This document shows, in pieces, positions 8,269 through 19,349 of a DNA stretch of 64,000 nucleotides (position 1 is its first letter; the number at the start of each line of letters is the position of its first letter). The DNA comes from UBA1756 sp045222555 (GTDB taxonomy: Bacteria > Bacteroidota > Bacteroidia > Bacteroidales > WCHB1-69), in NCBI GenBank assembly GCA_045222555.1, contig JBGUYY010000072.1:186001-250000 (forward strand), written 5' to 3'. The position numbers and the translations under genes are program-made. The notes under the pieces were generated by a model. That model was not told the DNA's origin and ran no database searches. It was given only the letters and a program-made list of their open reading frames with translations.

Positions 8269-8841
8269 TTAAGCCTCTTCAACCGGAGCCTCTTCCACAT
8301 TTCTGGTGGAGAGAACAGCGGCCACAACGGCGTTGGGATTCTCAACGAAAGTGATGTTGTCGATCTTCAACTCATTAACTTTCACAGAGTTGTCGATATC
8401 GAGACCGGAGATGTCAACAGGAATGAATTCCGGAACGTCGTTCAACATACCGCGAACTTTGAGTTTGCGCACTTTCTTCACGAGTTTACCACCACGGAGC
8501 ACACCAGGAGAGGTACCCATGATCTTGATGGGCAGACCGATGGTGATCGGCTTGCCGTCCACTACCTCGAGGAAGTCCACGTGAAGCAGCTCATCGGTGA
8601 TGGGATGATACTGGCTGGCCTGCAGGATGGCGGGGATTTCCTTGCCATCAAGGCTGATGATAGCGTAACGGACTTCGGGAGTGTAGATGAGGTTAGCGAA
8701 CTGCTTTTTATCAACGACAAACTGGTACTGCTTCTCGCCGCCGTAAAGCACGCACGGCACCAGACCGTTCTTGCGTTGTTCTTTTGCGTCTCTTTTCCCT
8801 ACGTTCTCTCTGAGAGAACCGCTAATAGATACTGATTTCAT
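8269..8841 (-). CDS. rplY: 50S ribosomal protein L25 (Ctc-type, long form)
   Basis: L25 binds 5S rRNA. The 190-residue product is the long (TL5/Ctc) form: an amino-terminal rRNA-binding domain (residues about 1-95, with KRDAKEQRKNGLVPCVLYGG and HVDFLEV) plus a carboxy-terminal beta domain (SPGVLRGGKLVKKVRKLKVRG, DVPEFIPVDISGLDIDNSVK) and a short acidic tail. It follows the EF-G2 gene on the same strand after 83 bases that contain a hairpin. The two translation genes may share a transcript. Confidence 0.95.
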   Translation of the reverse strand: MKSVSISGSLRENVGKRDAKEQRKNGLVPCVLYGGEKQYQFVVDKKQFANLIYTPEVRYAIISLDGKEIPAILQASQYHPITDELLHVDFLEVVDGKPITIGLPIKIMGTSPGVLRGGKLVKKVRKLKVRGMLNDVPEFIPVDISGLDIDNSVKVNELKIDNITFVENPNAVVAAVLSTRNVEEAPVEEA

Positions 8842-8880
8842 TTTTAATTAATTTTGTGAATAATAATAATTTAGAAGATA

Positions 8881-8903
8881 GGAGCCGGCACCTGTCCAGC
8901 TCC
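8881..8903 (-). promoter_or_regulatory. Hairpin between the EF-G2 gene and rplY
   Basis: GGAGCCGG (8881-8888) can pair with CCAGCTCC (8896-8903), 8 pairs including one G-T, with a 7-base loop. No T tract follows on the minus strand, so it looks more like an attenuator or mRNA-stability element than a full terminator. Confidence 0.35.
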
Positions 8904-8924
8904 CATCGGTAATTTCGGTAAAGA

Positions 8925-11054
8925 CTACTCTTCGTCTTTGTTTTCCTCTTCGTACTTCTGGATGACGGCAGCCTGAACATCAGCAGGAACTTGCTGGTAT
9001 TCTGCAAACTTCATCTCGTAGGAGGCACGGCCAGAGGTGATGGAGCTCAGAGTGGTGGAATATTTGTTCATCTCGGCGAGCGGCACTTTGGCGCGGATGG
9101 TCTGGAACTCGCCTTCGCTGTCCATACCCATCACCACACCACGGCGGCCCTGAAGGTCGGTCATCACATCACCCATTCTGTCGGAGGGAACGAAAACTTC
9201 CACATCGTAGATGGGTTCGAGGATCTTCGGATTGGCTTTCTTGAAAGCGTCCTTGAAGGCGTTACGACCAGCCAATTTGAATGCCAACTCGTTGGAGTCA
9301 ACGGGGTGCATTTTACCGTCGTAGATGTTCACCACGATATCGCGGGCGTAAGAACCGGTCAGCGGACCTTCCTCCATCTTCTCCATGATACCTTTGAGGA
9401 TAGCGGGCATGAAGCGTGCGTCGATGGCACCACCCACGATACAGTTGTTGTAGATGAGCTTGCCGCCCCACGGCAGGTCGTAGCTCTGGGTGTCGCGGAT
9501 GGGGTATTTGGTCTGGTTCGGCATACCATCGAAGTAAGGCTCGATGAGCATGTGAACTTCACCGAACTGGCCGGAACCACCCGACTGTTTCTTGTGGCGG
9601 TACATAGCCTCAGCCGACTTGGTGATGGTTTCACGATATGGAATCTTGGGAGCGTAGTATTCGATTTCAATCTTGTTGAGCTTCTCAATCATCCATTTGA
9701 CGATGTTGAGCTGCTGCTCGCCCTGACCGGAGATGATGGTCTGCTTGAGCTCTTTCGACTGTTCCATGAGGAAGGTGAGGTCGCTCTTGCGGAGGCTGTT
9801 GAGCACGGCACCGAGTTTCTCTTCGTCGGAGCTGTTCTTGGCGCGTACTGCGGTGCGGAACTTCGGATCCGGATAAGCGGTCTTTTCAATCTGCATGTCG
9901 CCGCTTTTCACGAGGGTCTGGGAAGCACCGGTGCCTTTCAGCTTGATGGTGGCGACGATATCGCCAGCGCAAGCCTTCTCTACATTTTCGCGTTTCTGGC
10001 CGGCGAAGCAGAGAATCTGGGAAACTCTCTCCTTGGTGGAGGTGTTGGTGTTGAGAAGGTCCATGGCTTCGGTCATTTCACCGGAGCAGATCTTCATATA
10101 AGCCACATCGCCGAGGTGCTGCTCAACGGCAGTCTTCCAAACGTAAGCAACGGTGTTGCCGGTGGAGTCGCAAGCCACGTCTTCGCCAGCGGTGTTCTTG
10201 ATGGGGAGCGCTTCAGCGGGGGTGGGGCAGTTGCCCTTGATGATCTGCATCATGCGGTCCACGCCCTGGTCGGCCTTGGCGGAGATGCAGAGCACCGGGA
10301 AGGTGCCGCGGTTGATGACACCCAGCTTGAGGCCGCGCATCATCTCCTCTTCTGAAAGAGTACCCTCTTCGAAGAATTTGTCCATGAGTTTCTCGTCGTT
10401 CTCAGCAGCTGCCTCGATGAGGGCGGCGTGCATCTCCTCGGCCTTGTCGGCTTCGGAAGCGGGAATCTCTTCCACAATCATCTTACCGCCGCCAGCGGGG
10501 AATTTGAGGAGTTTCTTGGAGAGAAGGTCGATGACGGAGTCGAAGCCGACACCGGCATTGACGGGGTACTGCAACGGGAGCACGCTGCCGCCGAAGTTGT
10601 GCTTCAGCTCGCGGAGGGTCTCGTCGAAGTTAGCTTTCTCATGGTCGAGCTGGTTGACGACGAAGACGACGGGCTTGTGCATCTTCTTGGTCCAGCGCCA
10701 CTGTGACTCTGCGCCAACATCCACACCGTTCTGGGCGTTGATGACCATGACAGCGGTATCAGCCACTCTCAAGGCACCGATCACTTCGCCCACGAAATCG
10801 TCGAAGCCGGGACAGTCAATCATGTTGAACTTGGTGTTCTCAAATTCACTGTACAGCACGGAGGACTGGATGGACTGCTGTCTTTCCAGCTCCACTTCGC
10901 GATAGTCGGAGAGGGTGTTCTTGTCTTCAACGGTTCCGCGACGGCTGATGACGCCACCGTGGAAGGCCATCGTCTCAGCAAGGGTGGTTTTTCCAGTACG
11001 GTTACCACCGATAAGGGCGATGTTTCGGATGTCTTGTGTCTGATAAACTTTCAT
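8925..11054 (-). CDS. EF-G paralogue of the EF-G2/FusA2 type, with altered GTPase switch II
   Basis: The 709-residue product has all EF-G domains: a G domain in about the first 270 residues, domain II, then III, IV and V up to a glutamate-rich end. The P-loop is present (G16 x4 G21-K22-T23) and the base-specificity motif is NQLD (134-137). Switch I has ERQQSIQSS where normal EF-G has the ERGITI motif. Switch II reads D80-C-P-G83-F84, so the histidine that activates water in normal EF-G is phenylalanine. This is the FusA2-like family. The Bacteroides thetaiotaomicron EF-G2 is reported to support translocation without GTP hydrolysis and to matter for gut fitness. That this copy is a hydrolysis-defective, starvation-related factor is inference. 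The housekeeping fusA is not in the window. A -7 box lies upstream at 11111-11118. Confidence 0.88.
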   Translation of the reverse strand: MKVYQTQDIRNIALIGGNRTGKTTLAETMAFHGGVISRRGTVEDKNTLSDYREVELERQQSIQSSVLYSEFENTKFNMIDCPGFDDFVGEVIGALRVADTAVMVINAQNGVDVGAESQWRWTKKMHKPVVFVVNQLDHEKANFDETLRELKHNFGGSVLPLQYPVNAGVGFDSVIDLLSKKLLKFPAGGGKMIVEEIPASEADKAEEMHAALIEAAAENDEKLMDKFFEEGTLSEEEMMRGLKLGVINRGTFPVLCISAKADQGVDRMMQIIKGNCPTPAEALPIKNTAGEDVACDSTGNTVAYVWKTAVEQHLGDVAYMKICSGEMTEAMDLLNTNTSTKERVSQILCFAGQKRENVEKACAGDIVATIKLKGTGASQTLVKSGDMQIEKTAYPDPKFRTAVRAKNSSDEEKLGAVLNSLRKSDLTFLMEQSKELKQTIISGQGEQQLNIVKWMIEKLNKIEIEYYAPKIPYRETITKSAEAMYRHKKQSGGSGQFGEVHMLIEPYFDGMPNQTKYPIRDTQSYDLPWGGKLIYNNCIVGGAIDARFMPAILKGIMEKMEEGPLTGSYARDIVVNIYDGKMHPVDSNELAFKLAGRNAFKDAFKKANPKILEPIYDVEVFVPSDRMGDVMTDLQGRRGVVMGMDSEGEFQTIRAKVPLAEMNKYSTTLSSITSGRASYEMKFAEYQQVPADVQAAVIQKYEEENKDEE

Positions 11055-11110
11055 TGTTTTAGCTTAATTATTTGATTATTACTACTTTGTTGATTTTGCA
11101 TAAAAGTTTG

Positions 11111-11118
11111 CAAAATTA
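11111..11118 (-). promoter_or_regulatory. -7 promoter box for the EF-G2 gene
   Basis: Minus strand TAATTTTG matches TAnnTTTG and lies 56 bases before the start codon at 11054. A near-consensus -33 (ATTG, 11138-11141) stands 19 bases upstream of it. Confidence 0.5.
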
Positions 11119-11189
11119 CACATTTTTTTTCACATGGCAATGTGAATAAAGTAAAATAATCAAGAAAAGATGAAGAGCCGTTTCAAGCC

Positions 11190-12365
11190 TTACCGGTCTT
11201 CAAAAAACTGGCGCACGCGGCTGAAAAAGCTCTTGTCTTTTTTGGTGGGCTTGGGCTCAAAATTCTCGGATTTGCCCATCTGTTCGATGATCTGTTTCTC
11301 CTCCTTGGTGAGCTTGGTCGGAGTCCATACGTTTACGTTCACGATGAGGTCGCCGACGCGACGGCTGTTGACTTCCGGCAGGCCCTTCCCTTGCAGTCTC
11401 AACACACTGCCGCTCTGGGTGCCGGGAGCGATCTTCACCTTGGCTTTCCCCTTCACGAGCGGAATCTCCACCTCCGCGCCGAGTGCGGCCTGCGGGAAGG
11501 AGATGTAGTAGTTGATATACAGGTTGTTGCCATCTCTTTCGAAGGTGTTGTTCTCAGCTTCCTGTATCACCACGATGAGGTCACCGGGAATGCCGCCGTT
11601 GGGGGCTGCGTTGCCCTTGCCGCGCTCACGGATCTGCATGCCGTCCTGCACGCCGGCAGGGATGGTGATGGTGACCACCTCCTCGCCTTTCACAGTGCCT
11701 TCACCATGACAGGTGGGACATTTGTCCTTGATGACCTGCCCCGTTCCGTGACAGGCACTGCAGGGCATGACCTGCTGCATCACGCCGAACATGGTGCGCT
11801 GCTGGTGAACCACCTGTCCGCGCCCTTGGCAGGTGGGACAGGTCACGATGGAGGATTTGTCCTTCGCGCCGGTGCCGCCGCAGGCAGTACAAGTCACCTG
11901 TTTGGGAATCTTCAGCGTTTTGGTGCAACCTTCGGCAATCTCTTCAAGACTGAGTTTCAGACGAATACGGATGTCGCTGCCGCGACGAACAGTCTTCTGC
12001 TGCCCGCCACCGAAACCGCTGAAACCACCGCCGAAACCTCCTCGGAAGCCACCTCCGATGAAGTCGCCGAAGATGCTTCCGAAGTGCTCGAAGATGCTGT
12101 TGAGGTCGCTGGCATCGAAACCGCCCGACGAGGCGGCCCCGCGCAAACCCTCATGGCCAAACTGGTCGTAACGGGCCTTCTTGTCAGGATTGCTTAGCAC
12201 ATCGTACGCCTCCGCCGCCTCCTTGAACTTCTCCTCTGCCGCCTTGTCGCCCGGGTTGCGGTCGGGATGAAACTCCATCGCCTTCTTCCGATATGCCTTT
12301 TTTATTTCATCCGGGGTCGAATTCTTATTCACCCCTAATACTTCATAATAATCACGTTTTTCCAT
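11190..12365 (-). CDS. dnaJ: Chaperone protein DnaJ
   Basis: DnaJ delivers unfolded clients to DnaK and stimulates its ATPase. The 391-residue product shows the J domain (about residues 1-70, with the essential HPD in FHPDRNPGDK), a Gly/Phe-rich linker (FIGGGFRGGFGGGFSGFGGG), four CxxCxGxG zinc-binding repeats (CTACGGTG, CPTCQGRG, CSACHGTG, CPTCHGEG) and the two carboxy-terminal client-binding barrels. It is downstream of grpE in the same direction; the 83-base gap contains a pyrimidine-rich repeat. dnaK is not in the window. Confidence 0.97.
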   Translation of the reverse strand: MEKRDYYEVLGVNKNSTPDEIKKAYRKKAMEFHPDRNPGDKAAEEKFKEAAEAYDVLSNPDKKARYDQFGHEGLRGAASSGGFDASDLNSIFEHFGSIFGDFIGGGFRGGFGGGFSGFGGGQQKTVRRGSDIRIRLKLSLEEIAEGCTKTLKIPKQVTCTACGGTGAKDKSSIVTCPTCQGRGQVVHQQRTMFGVMQQVMPCSACHGTGQVIKDKCPTCHGEGTVKGEEVVTITIPAGVQDGMQIRERGKGNAAPNGGIPGDLIVVIQEAENNTFERDGNNLYINYYISFPQAALGAEVEIPLVKGKAKVKIAPGTQSGSVLRLQGKGLPEVNSRRVGDLIVNVNVWTPTKLTKEEKQIIEQMGKSENFEPKPTKKDKSFFSRVRQFFEDR

Positions 12366-12394
12366 CAGTCTCCCTTTCTTTATCTATTCGCACT

Positions 12395-12451
12395 AACTCT
12401 CAACTCTCAATTTTCCGTTTTCAGTTCTCAGTTTTCAATTTTCAATTTTCA
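12395..12451. repeat. Intergenic CAATTTTC/CTCAA repeat tract, copy 1
   Basis: A run of imperfect 7-11 base units such as CTCAA, TTTTCAATTTTC and TTCTCAG fills the grpE-dnaJ gap. Similar tracts occur at 14507-14548, 33241-33310, 40096-40148 and 41258-41366. They read as TTGAGAATTGAAAAT-type units on the other strand. Confidence 0.6.
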
Positions 12452-13126
12452 CTGTCCAACCACCACTTTGGCGTAACGAATCACCTTGTCCTTGATCTTG
12501 TATCCTTTTTCCGTCACGTCAATCACTTTGCCCTTTTCCTCTTCGTTAGGGGTGGGGAAGTGGGTGACTGCCTCGTGAAGGTCGGTGTCGAACACTTCGC
12601 CTTTGGCCTCAATTTCGGTGACGTCAAAGCGTTTTAACATATTCAATAATTTATTGTAAATCAAGTTAAAACCATCTTTCATCACCTCGGCATCGGTCAG
12701 GTTTTCGTTGGCTTTGATAGCGCGCTCGAAATCGTCCACAATGGGCAGCAGGTTCACAATCACCTTTTCGGAGGCGGTGGACATGAGTTCCAGCTTCTCC
12801 TTGTTGGTGCGTTTTTTATAGTTGTCGAATTCAGAATAAAGGAGCAGAAATTTGTTGTTCAGCTCTGCCTTCTGCTTGTCAAGAGCCTCGTATTTTTCGG
12901 TCAGCTCCTGCAGCTGCTTTTTCAACGACTCCTCCTTCTTGTTTTTCCGGCCAAAGAAGGTTTTCTTCTCTTCTTCTGCTTCTTCTTTCGTGTCATTTTC
13001 GGGCATTTCTTCTGCCACAGTTTCTGCGTCGGGCATCTCCTCAGTTGACAAATTGTCAGTCGTCAGACCCTTTAAAGGATCCTTTTCAGCATCCAAATTT
13101 TCAGGATTGATTTTTTCTTCTGCCAT
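12449..13126 (-). CDS. grpE: Nucleotide exchange factor GrpE
   Basis: GrpE releases ADP from DnaK. The 225-residue product begins with a long acidic, charged tail (residues about 1-75, many E and K). The long helix EKYEALDKQKAELNNKFLLL follows, then the family signature LLPIVDDFERAIKA and the carboxy-terminal beta domain (EVFDTDLHEAVTHFP, ending VIRYAKVVVGQ). It leads into dnaJ, so both probably share a heat-shock-type transcript; no specific heat-shock operator was recognised. Confidence 0.96.
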   Translation of the reverse strand: MAEEKINPENLDAEKDPLKGLTTDNLSTEEMPDAETVAEEMPENDTKEEAEEEKKTFFGRKNKKEESLKKQLQELTEKYEALDKQKAELNNKFLLLYSEFDNYKKRTNKEKLELMSTASEKVIVNLLPIVDDFERAIKANENLTDAEVMKDGFNLIYNKLLNMLKRFDVTEIEAKGEVFDTDLHEAVTHFPTPNEEEKGKVIDVTEKGYKIKDKVIRYAKVVVGQ

Positions 13127-13267
13127 AATATTTTAATTTTTAATTATTTACAATAACGAATGCTGACTTGTTGTTGCAAGCCATTTTTAACTATGCAAAA
13201 AGTTTGCCAAATCTGAAGTCTGACAAAACGGCAGTCCTTAAAATGACATTATTTGTGGAAAAAAATG

Positions 13268-13275
13268 TACTTTTG
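13268..13275 (+). promoter_or_regulatory. -7 promoter box for sdaA
   Basis: TACTTTTG matches TAnnTTTG and lies 24 bases before the proposed start at 13300. It supports that start over longer upstream readings, because those would begin before the promoter. Confidence 0.5.
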
Positions 13276-13299
13276 CCGAGAAATTCTAAATGTTTGATG

Positions 13300-14478
13300 A
13301 TGGAAAGTATCCGGCATATTTTTAAGATAGGTCGTGGACCGTCGAGTTCGCATACAATGGGTCCCTCAAAGGCAGCGACTTTGGTTAGAGAGTTAACTCC
13401 CCATGCGGCCACGTACGAAGTGGTGTTGTATGGTAGTTTGGCTGCTACGGGCAAGGGCCATTTCACTGATGTGGCGATTGTTGATGCTTTAGCGCCAATT
13501 CCAGTGCGGATTGTTTGGAAACCAGATGTTTTCCTGCCGGAACATCCTAATGGGATGGAATTTACTGCATTGGATGCTCAAGGCAATGCATTGCTCACAC
13601 GTCGCTATTTCAGCGTGGGGGGCGGCGACATTTCGCAGTCTGGTCAGCGGCAGTCTGACAAACACATCTACCAGTATTCCACCATGACCGACATCTTGTC
13701 GCATGTGGGAAATCGCAAGCTCTGGGAGTATGTAGCTGATTGTGAAGATGATGATATTTGGGAATATTTGGAGGCGGTTTGGCGGGTGATGCAACAGAGC
13801 ATCAGGGAGGGCTTGGAGCACGAGAGTACGCTCCCCGGTGGCTTGCATCTGCCACGCAAAGCTTCGACGATGTACTCGCGTGTGCAGGCCATGAACACCT
13901 CGCTGCAGCACCGATACTCCACGCCGGTGTATGCTTTCGCAGTGGCCGAAGAGAACGCCAGCGGCCGCACGATCGTTACCGCGCCTACCTGCGGCTCCTG
14001 CGGGGTGCTGCCCGCCGTGTTATATACTTACTATCAGCAGTATGAACACAACGATAAGAAAATTCTGCATGCCCTTGCCACTGCCGGACTCATTGGCAAC
14101 GTTATCAAATACAACGCCTCCATCAGTGGGGCGGAGGTCGGCTGTCAGGGAGAGGTGGGCTCGGCATGTGCCATGGCCGCCGGTGCCTTCTGCCAGCTCA
14201 TGGGTGGCTCTTCCTATCAGGTGGAATATGCTGCCGAGATGGGGCTGGAACATCACCTCGGCCTTACCTGCGACCCTATCTGTGGACTGGTGCAAGTGCC
14301 TTGTATCGAGCGCAATGCCTTCGCCTCGGTGCGCGCCATCGATGCCGCCATGTTCGCCCTCATCTCCGATGGCAAGCACCTCGTCAGTTTCGACCGCGTG
14401 GTGCGCGTCATGAAGGCAACCGGCCACGACCTGCCTTCCCTCTACAAAGAGACCTCTTTGGGCGGTTTGGCCTTGTAG
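13300..14478 (+). CDS. sdaA: L-serine ammonia-lyase (iron-sulfur type)
   Basis: This enzyme deaminates serine to pyruvate using an oxygen-labile 4Fe-4S cluster. The start at 13300 gives MESIRHIFKIGRGPSSSHTM, the normal amino terminus (a second ATG directly precedes it); both beta domain and catalytic alpha domain are present in one chain. Visible motifs are GPSSSHTMGP (substrate loop), APTCGSCGVLPA and the late cysteines in LTCDPICGLVQVPC, which are the usual cluster ligands. The length of 392 residues fits the single-chain Bacteroidales form. The gene is divergent from grpE and is followed by a DUF4249 lipoprotein gene with its own promoter. Confidence 0.95.
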   Translation: MESIRHIFKIGRGPSSSHTMGPSKAATLVRELTPHAATYEVVLYGSLAATGKGHFTDVAIVDALAPIPVRIVWKPDVFLPEHPNGMEFTALDAQGNALLTRRYFSVGGGDISQSGQRQSDKHIYQYSTMTDILSHVGNRKLWEYVADCEDDDIWEYLEAVWRVMQQSIREGLEHESTLPGGLHLPRKASTMYSRVQAMNTSLQHRYSTPVYAFAVAEENASGRTIVTAPTCGSCGVLPAVLYTYYQQYEHNDKKILHALATAGLIGNVIKYNASISGAEVGCQGEVGSACAMAAGAFCQLMGGSSYQVEYAAEMGLEHHLGLTCDPICGLVQVPCIERNAFASVRAIDAAMFALISDGKHLVSFDRVVRVMKATGHDLPSLYKETSLGGLAL

Positions 14479-14506
14479 ATTTCAACTCGTCTTACTCCGT
14501 TCGCCC

Positions 14507-14548
14507 TCAATCTTTCAGCTCCCAATTTTCAATTCTCAATTTAAAATT
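14507..14548. repeat. Intergenic CAATTTTC/CTCAA repeat tract, copy 2
   Basis: A short version of the repeat, containing CCCAATTTTCAATTCTCAA, between sdaA and the DUF4249 gene. It directly abuts the -7 box at 14550. Confidence 0.55.
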
Positions 14549-14549
14549 G

Positions 14550-14557
14550 TATTTTTG
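14550..14557 (+). promoter_or_regulatory. -7 promoter box for the DUF4249 gene
   Basis: TATTTTTG matches TAnnTTTG and lies 22 bases before the ATG at 14580. Confidence 0.45.
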
Positions 14558-14579
14558 CAGCCCAGTTTGTCCATTGAAA

Positions 14580-15524
14580 ATGATGACCTTTTTTAGAGTT
14601 TTTTTGCTGATTATCACGGGGTTAATGTCCATCACCCTTACTTCTTGTCAGAAGGAGATTGAGGTGGATGTTCCCGATTATGAGCGAAAAATTGTGATTG
14701 AGGGACGTATTGAAAACGGTTCGCCCGCCATGGTAATTGTGAGCCGGAGTGTGGATTATTTTGCCCCGCTGAATCTGGAAACTTTGATGAATGATGTCTT
14801 TATAAAAGATGCCGTGGTGACGGTTTCGTGTGATGGGGTGAGCGAACAATTGCAATTCACCCTCTGCGAGGATTCGCCCGTCTATCTGGCCTACGTGGGC
14901 CGCAATATTATCGGGGAGCCGGGCAAACGTTATGACCTTCGCGTGGAAATCGGCGATACGGTGTTTACCTCTTCCACCACCATTGTCGAACCTTTCCACC
15001 TCGACTCAGTATGGCTGGCCTTCGCCAACGAGCAGGACACTATGCCCACCACCCGTATCCAGCTCACCGACAATCCCGCCACCCACGACTACTACATGTT
15101 CCAGATTAAGGTGCATGGCAAGCGGCTTCACGACCGCCTTTGGGTGACCAGCTTCCCCGTGGCCTTCGACGATGCCACCTTCAATGGACAAACGGTTAAC
15201 TATGAGATTCTGCGCGCCAACCCTTCTTCATTGTTTGAAAGCACGATGACCGATGAGGAGAAAGATGAGTTTTACCGTGTGACCTACCGAAAAGGCGATA
15301 CCATCTACATGAAAACTTCCCTCATTGATTACGACGGCTTCCAGTATTGGTCGGCCATGACGTATGGCATCTCGGTCGGACAGAATCCGTTCATGAGTCC
15401 GGCTCCCGTGCCGTGTAATATCAAAGGGGAAAATGTGATTGGCAACTGGTGCGGTTTCGCCAGCACGATCGACACCATCTACTATCTGGATGATGCCGCC
15501 CGCCGGCGACTCGTCAGGAGGTAA
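14580..15524 (+). CDS. DUF4249-type surface lipoprotein
   Basis: The 314-residue product starts MMTFFRVFLLI and has a lipoprotein signal with lipobox LTSC at residues 20-23, so it is probably anchored in the outer membrane. The mature part starts with QKEIEVDVPDYERKIVIEGR and contains beta-rich segments (YDLRVEIGDTVFTSSTTI) typical of DUF4249 proteins of Bacteroidetes. These are commonly paired with a TonB-dependent receptor that has a carboxypeptidase-regulatory domain. Such a receptor is encoded at 19350-21671, but on the opposite strand and separated by uvrA and a lytic transglycosylase gene. Ligand unknown. Several in-frame upstream codons overlap sdaA and were rejected because the lipoprotein signal fixes the start. 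Confidence 0.75.
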   Translation: MMTFFRVFLLIITGLMSITLTSCQKEIEVDVPDYERKIVIEGRIENGSPAMVIVSRSVDYFAPLNLETLMNDVFIKDAVVTVSCDGVSEQLQFTLCEDSPVYLAYVGRNIIGEPGKRYDLRVEIGDTVFTSSTTIVEPFHLDSVWLAFANEQDTMPTTRIQLTDNPATHDYYMFQIKVHGKRLHDRLWVTSFPVAFDDATFNGQTVNYEILRANPSSLFESTMTDEEKDEFYRVTYRKGDTIYMKTSLIDYDGFQYWSAMTYGISVGQNPFMSPAPVPCNIKGENVIGNWCGFASTIDTIYYLDDAARRRLVRR

Positions 15525-15535
15525 TCCCCCGACTG

Positions 15536-18367
<2,832 letters not shown>

Positions 18368-18371
18368 CCTG

Positions 18372-19310
18372 TTATTTTTTCTTTGAGAATTTCTTGATGG
18401 TATAGCTTTTACCGGCGGGCACGGTCAGCTTGGTACTGCGCAGCCACGGGTTGAGGGTTTTCAGCTCTTTGTATGTCATGTCATGCTCCTGACAAAAGGT
18501 ATACCAGCTTGATACAGTGGAAGTGATCTCAATTTCTTCGTAATCGTAAGGTTGGTATTTGTCGCTTTCGTTGAGTCGCACGCCATAGGTGCTGGGGTTC
18601 TCGAAAACGATTTTGTAGGCCATGATGCGATACACATATCGGGCGGTTTCAGGGTTGAAATAGAGGTCCCAGTATTCTTCTTGCGACTGGTTGTTGATGC
18701 TTTTACGCACCCCTCCCTCTCCCATGTTGTAGCCTGCGGCGGCCAACGACCATTTCCCAAGACTCTTCTTCCCGTTTTTCAAATATTTGCAGGCTGCATG
18801 GGTGCATTTCTCCACATGGTATCTTTCGTCCACCTCGTCGTTGACGGTCAGGCCGTACAATTTGGCTGTGGCTTCCAGAAACTGCCAGAAACCAACTGCC
18901 TTGGCGGGAGAGATGGCATTGGAGAGGCTGCTCTCTGCCACGCACAAGTATTTGATGTCATCCGGCACATTCTCCTCTTTGAGGATCTTTTCGATGACGG
19001 GAAACCACTGGCCGGCACGTTTCAGACAGAGCAGGGTGGTGGAGTGCTGGTAGCATACGGCGGTCAACTCACGGTCAAGTGATTCGCGCACCATGGGGTC
19101 GTCAAGGGGAACCTTCTCACCGCAGAAGGTGAGGCTGTCGGGCATCGGCGGGTTGGCCAGCACGTTGCAGTAGTAGTTGCGGGCAGGCGTCGCCTCTTTC
19201 TCCTCTTGTGCTTGGGTATGATGATGGGAGATGCCCCAGATGCATAAGCTTGCAATTATGCCGACGGCTACTCCGCCGCACCAAATCCATATTGTTTTCT
19301 TTTTCTCCAT
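18372..19310 (-). CDS. Membrane-bound lytic murein transglycosylase (SLT domain)
   Basis: This enzyme would cleave peptidoglycan glycan strands with formation of anhydromuramic ends. The 312-residue product has an amino-terminal membrane or signal helix (residues about 7-27) and an SLT domain at about residues 110-245. Visible there are the catalytic glutamate in CVAESSLSNAISPAKAVGFW, the motif AAGYNMGEGGVRK, and ETARYVYRIMAYK. A carboxy-terminal LysM-like segment (VSSWYTFCQEHDMTYKELKT) follows. This is the MltD-like layout with a single LysM-like repeat instead of two or more. It sits between the TonB receptor gene (39-base gap) and uvrA (4-base gap) in one apparent transcript. Confidence 0.85.
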   Translation of the reverse strand: MEKKKTIWIWCGGVAVGIIASLCIWGISHHHTQAQEEKEATPARNYYCNVLANPPMPDSLTFCGEKVPLDDPMVRESLDRELTAVCYQHSTTLLCLKRAGQWFPVIEKILKEENVPDDIKYLCVAESSLSNAISPAKAVGFWQFLEATAKLYGLTVNDEVDERYHVEKCTHAACKYLKNGKKSLGKWSLAAAGYNMGEGGVRKSINNQSQEEYWDLYFNPETARYVYRIMAYKIVFENPSTYGVRLNESDKYQPYDYEEIEITSTVSSWYTFCQEHDMTYKELKTLNPWLRSTKLTVPAGKSYTIKKFSKKK

Positions 19311-19349
19311 TCTTAGGTCGGTCAGCTGTGATGGGAAAGCCGTATGTCA

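Noticed and set aside
8991..10355. Long open frame on the plus strand opposite the EF-G2 gene
   Set aside because: It mirrors the codons of a clearly conserved gene and encodes no recognisable protein; GC-rich third positions leave the opposite strand open.
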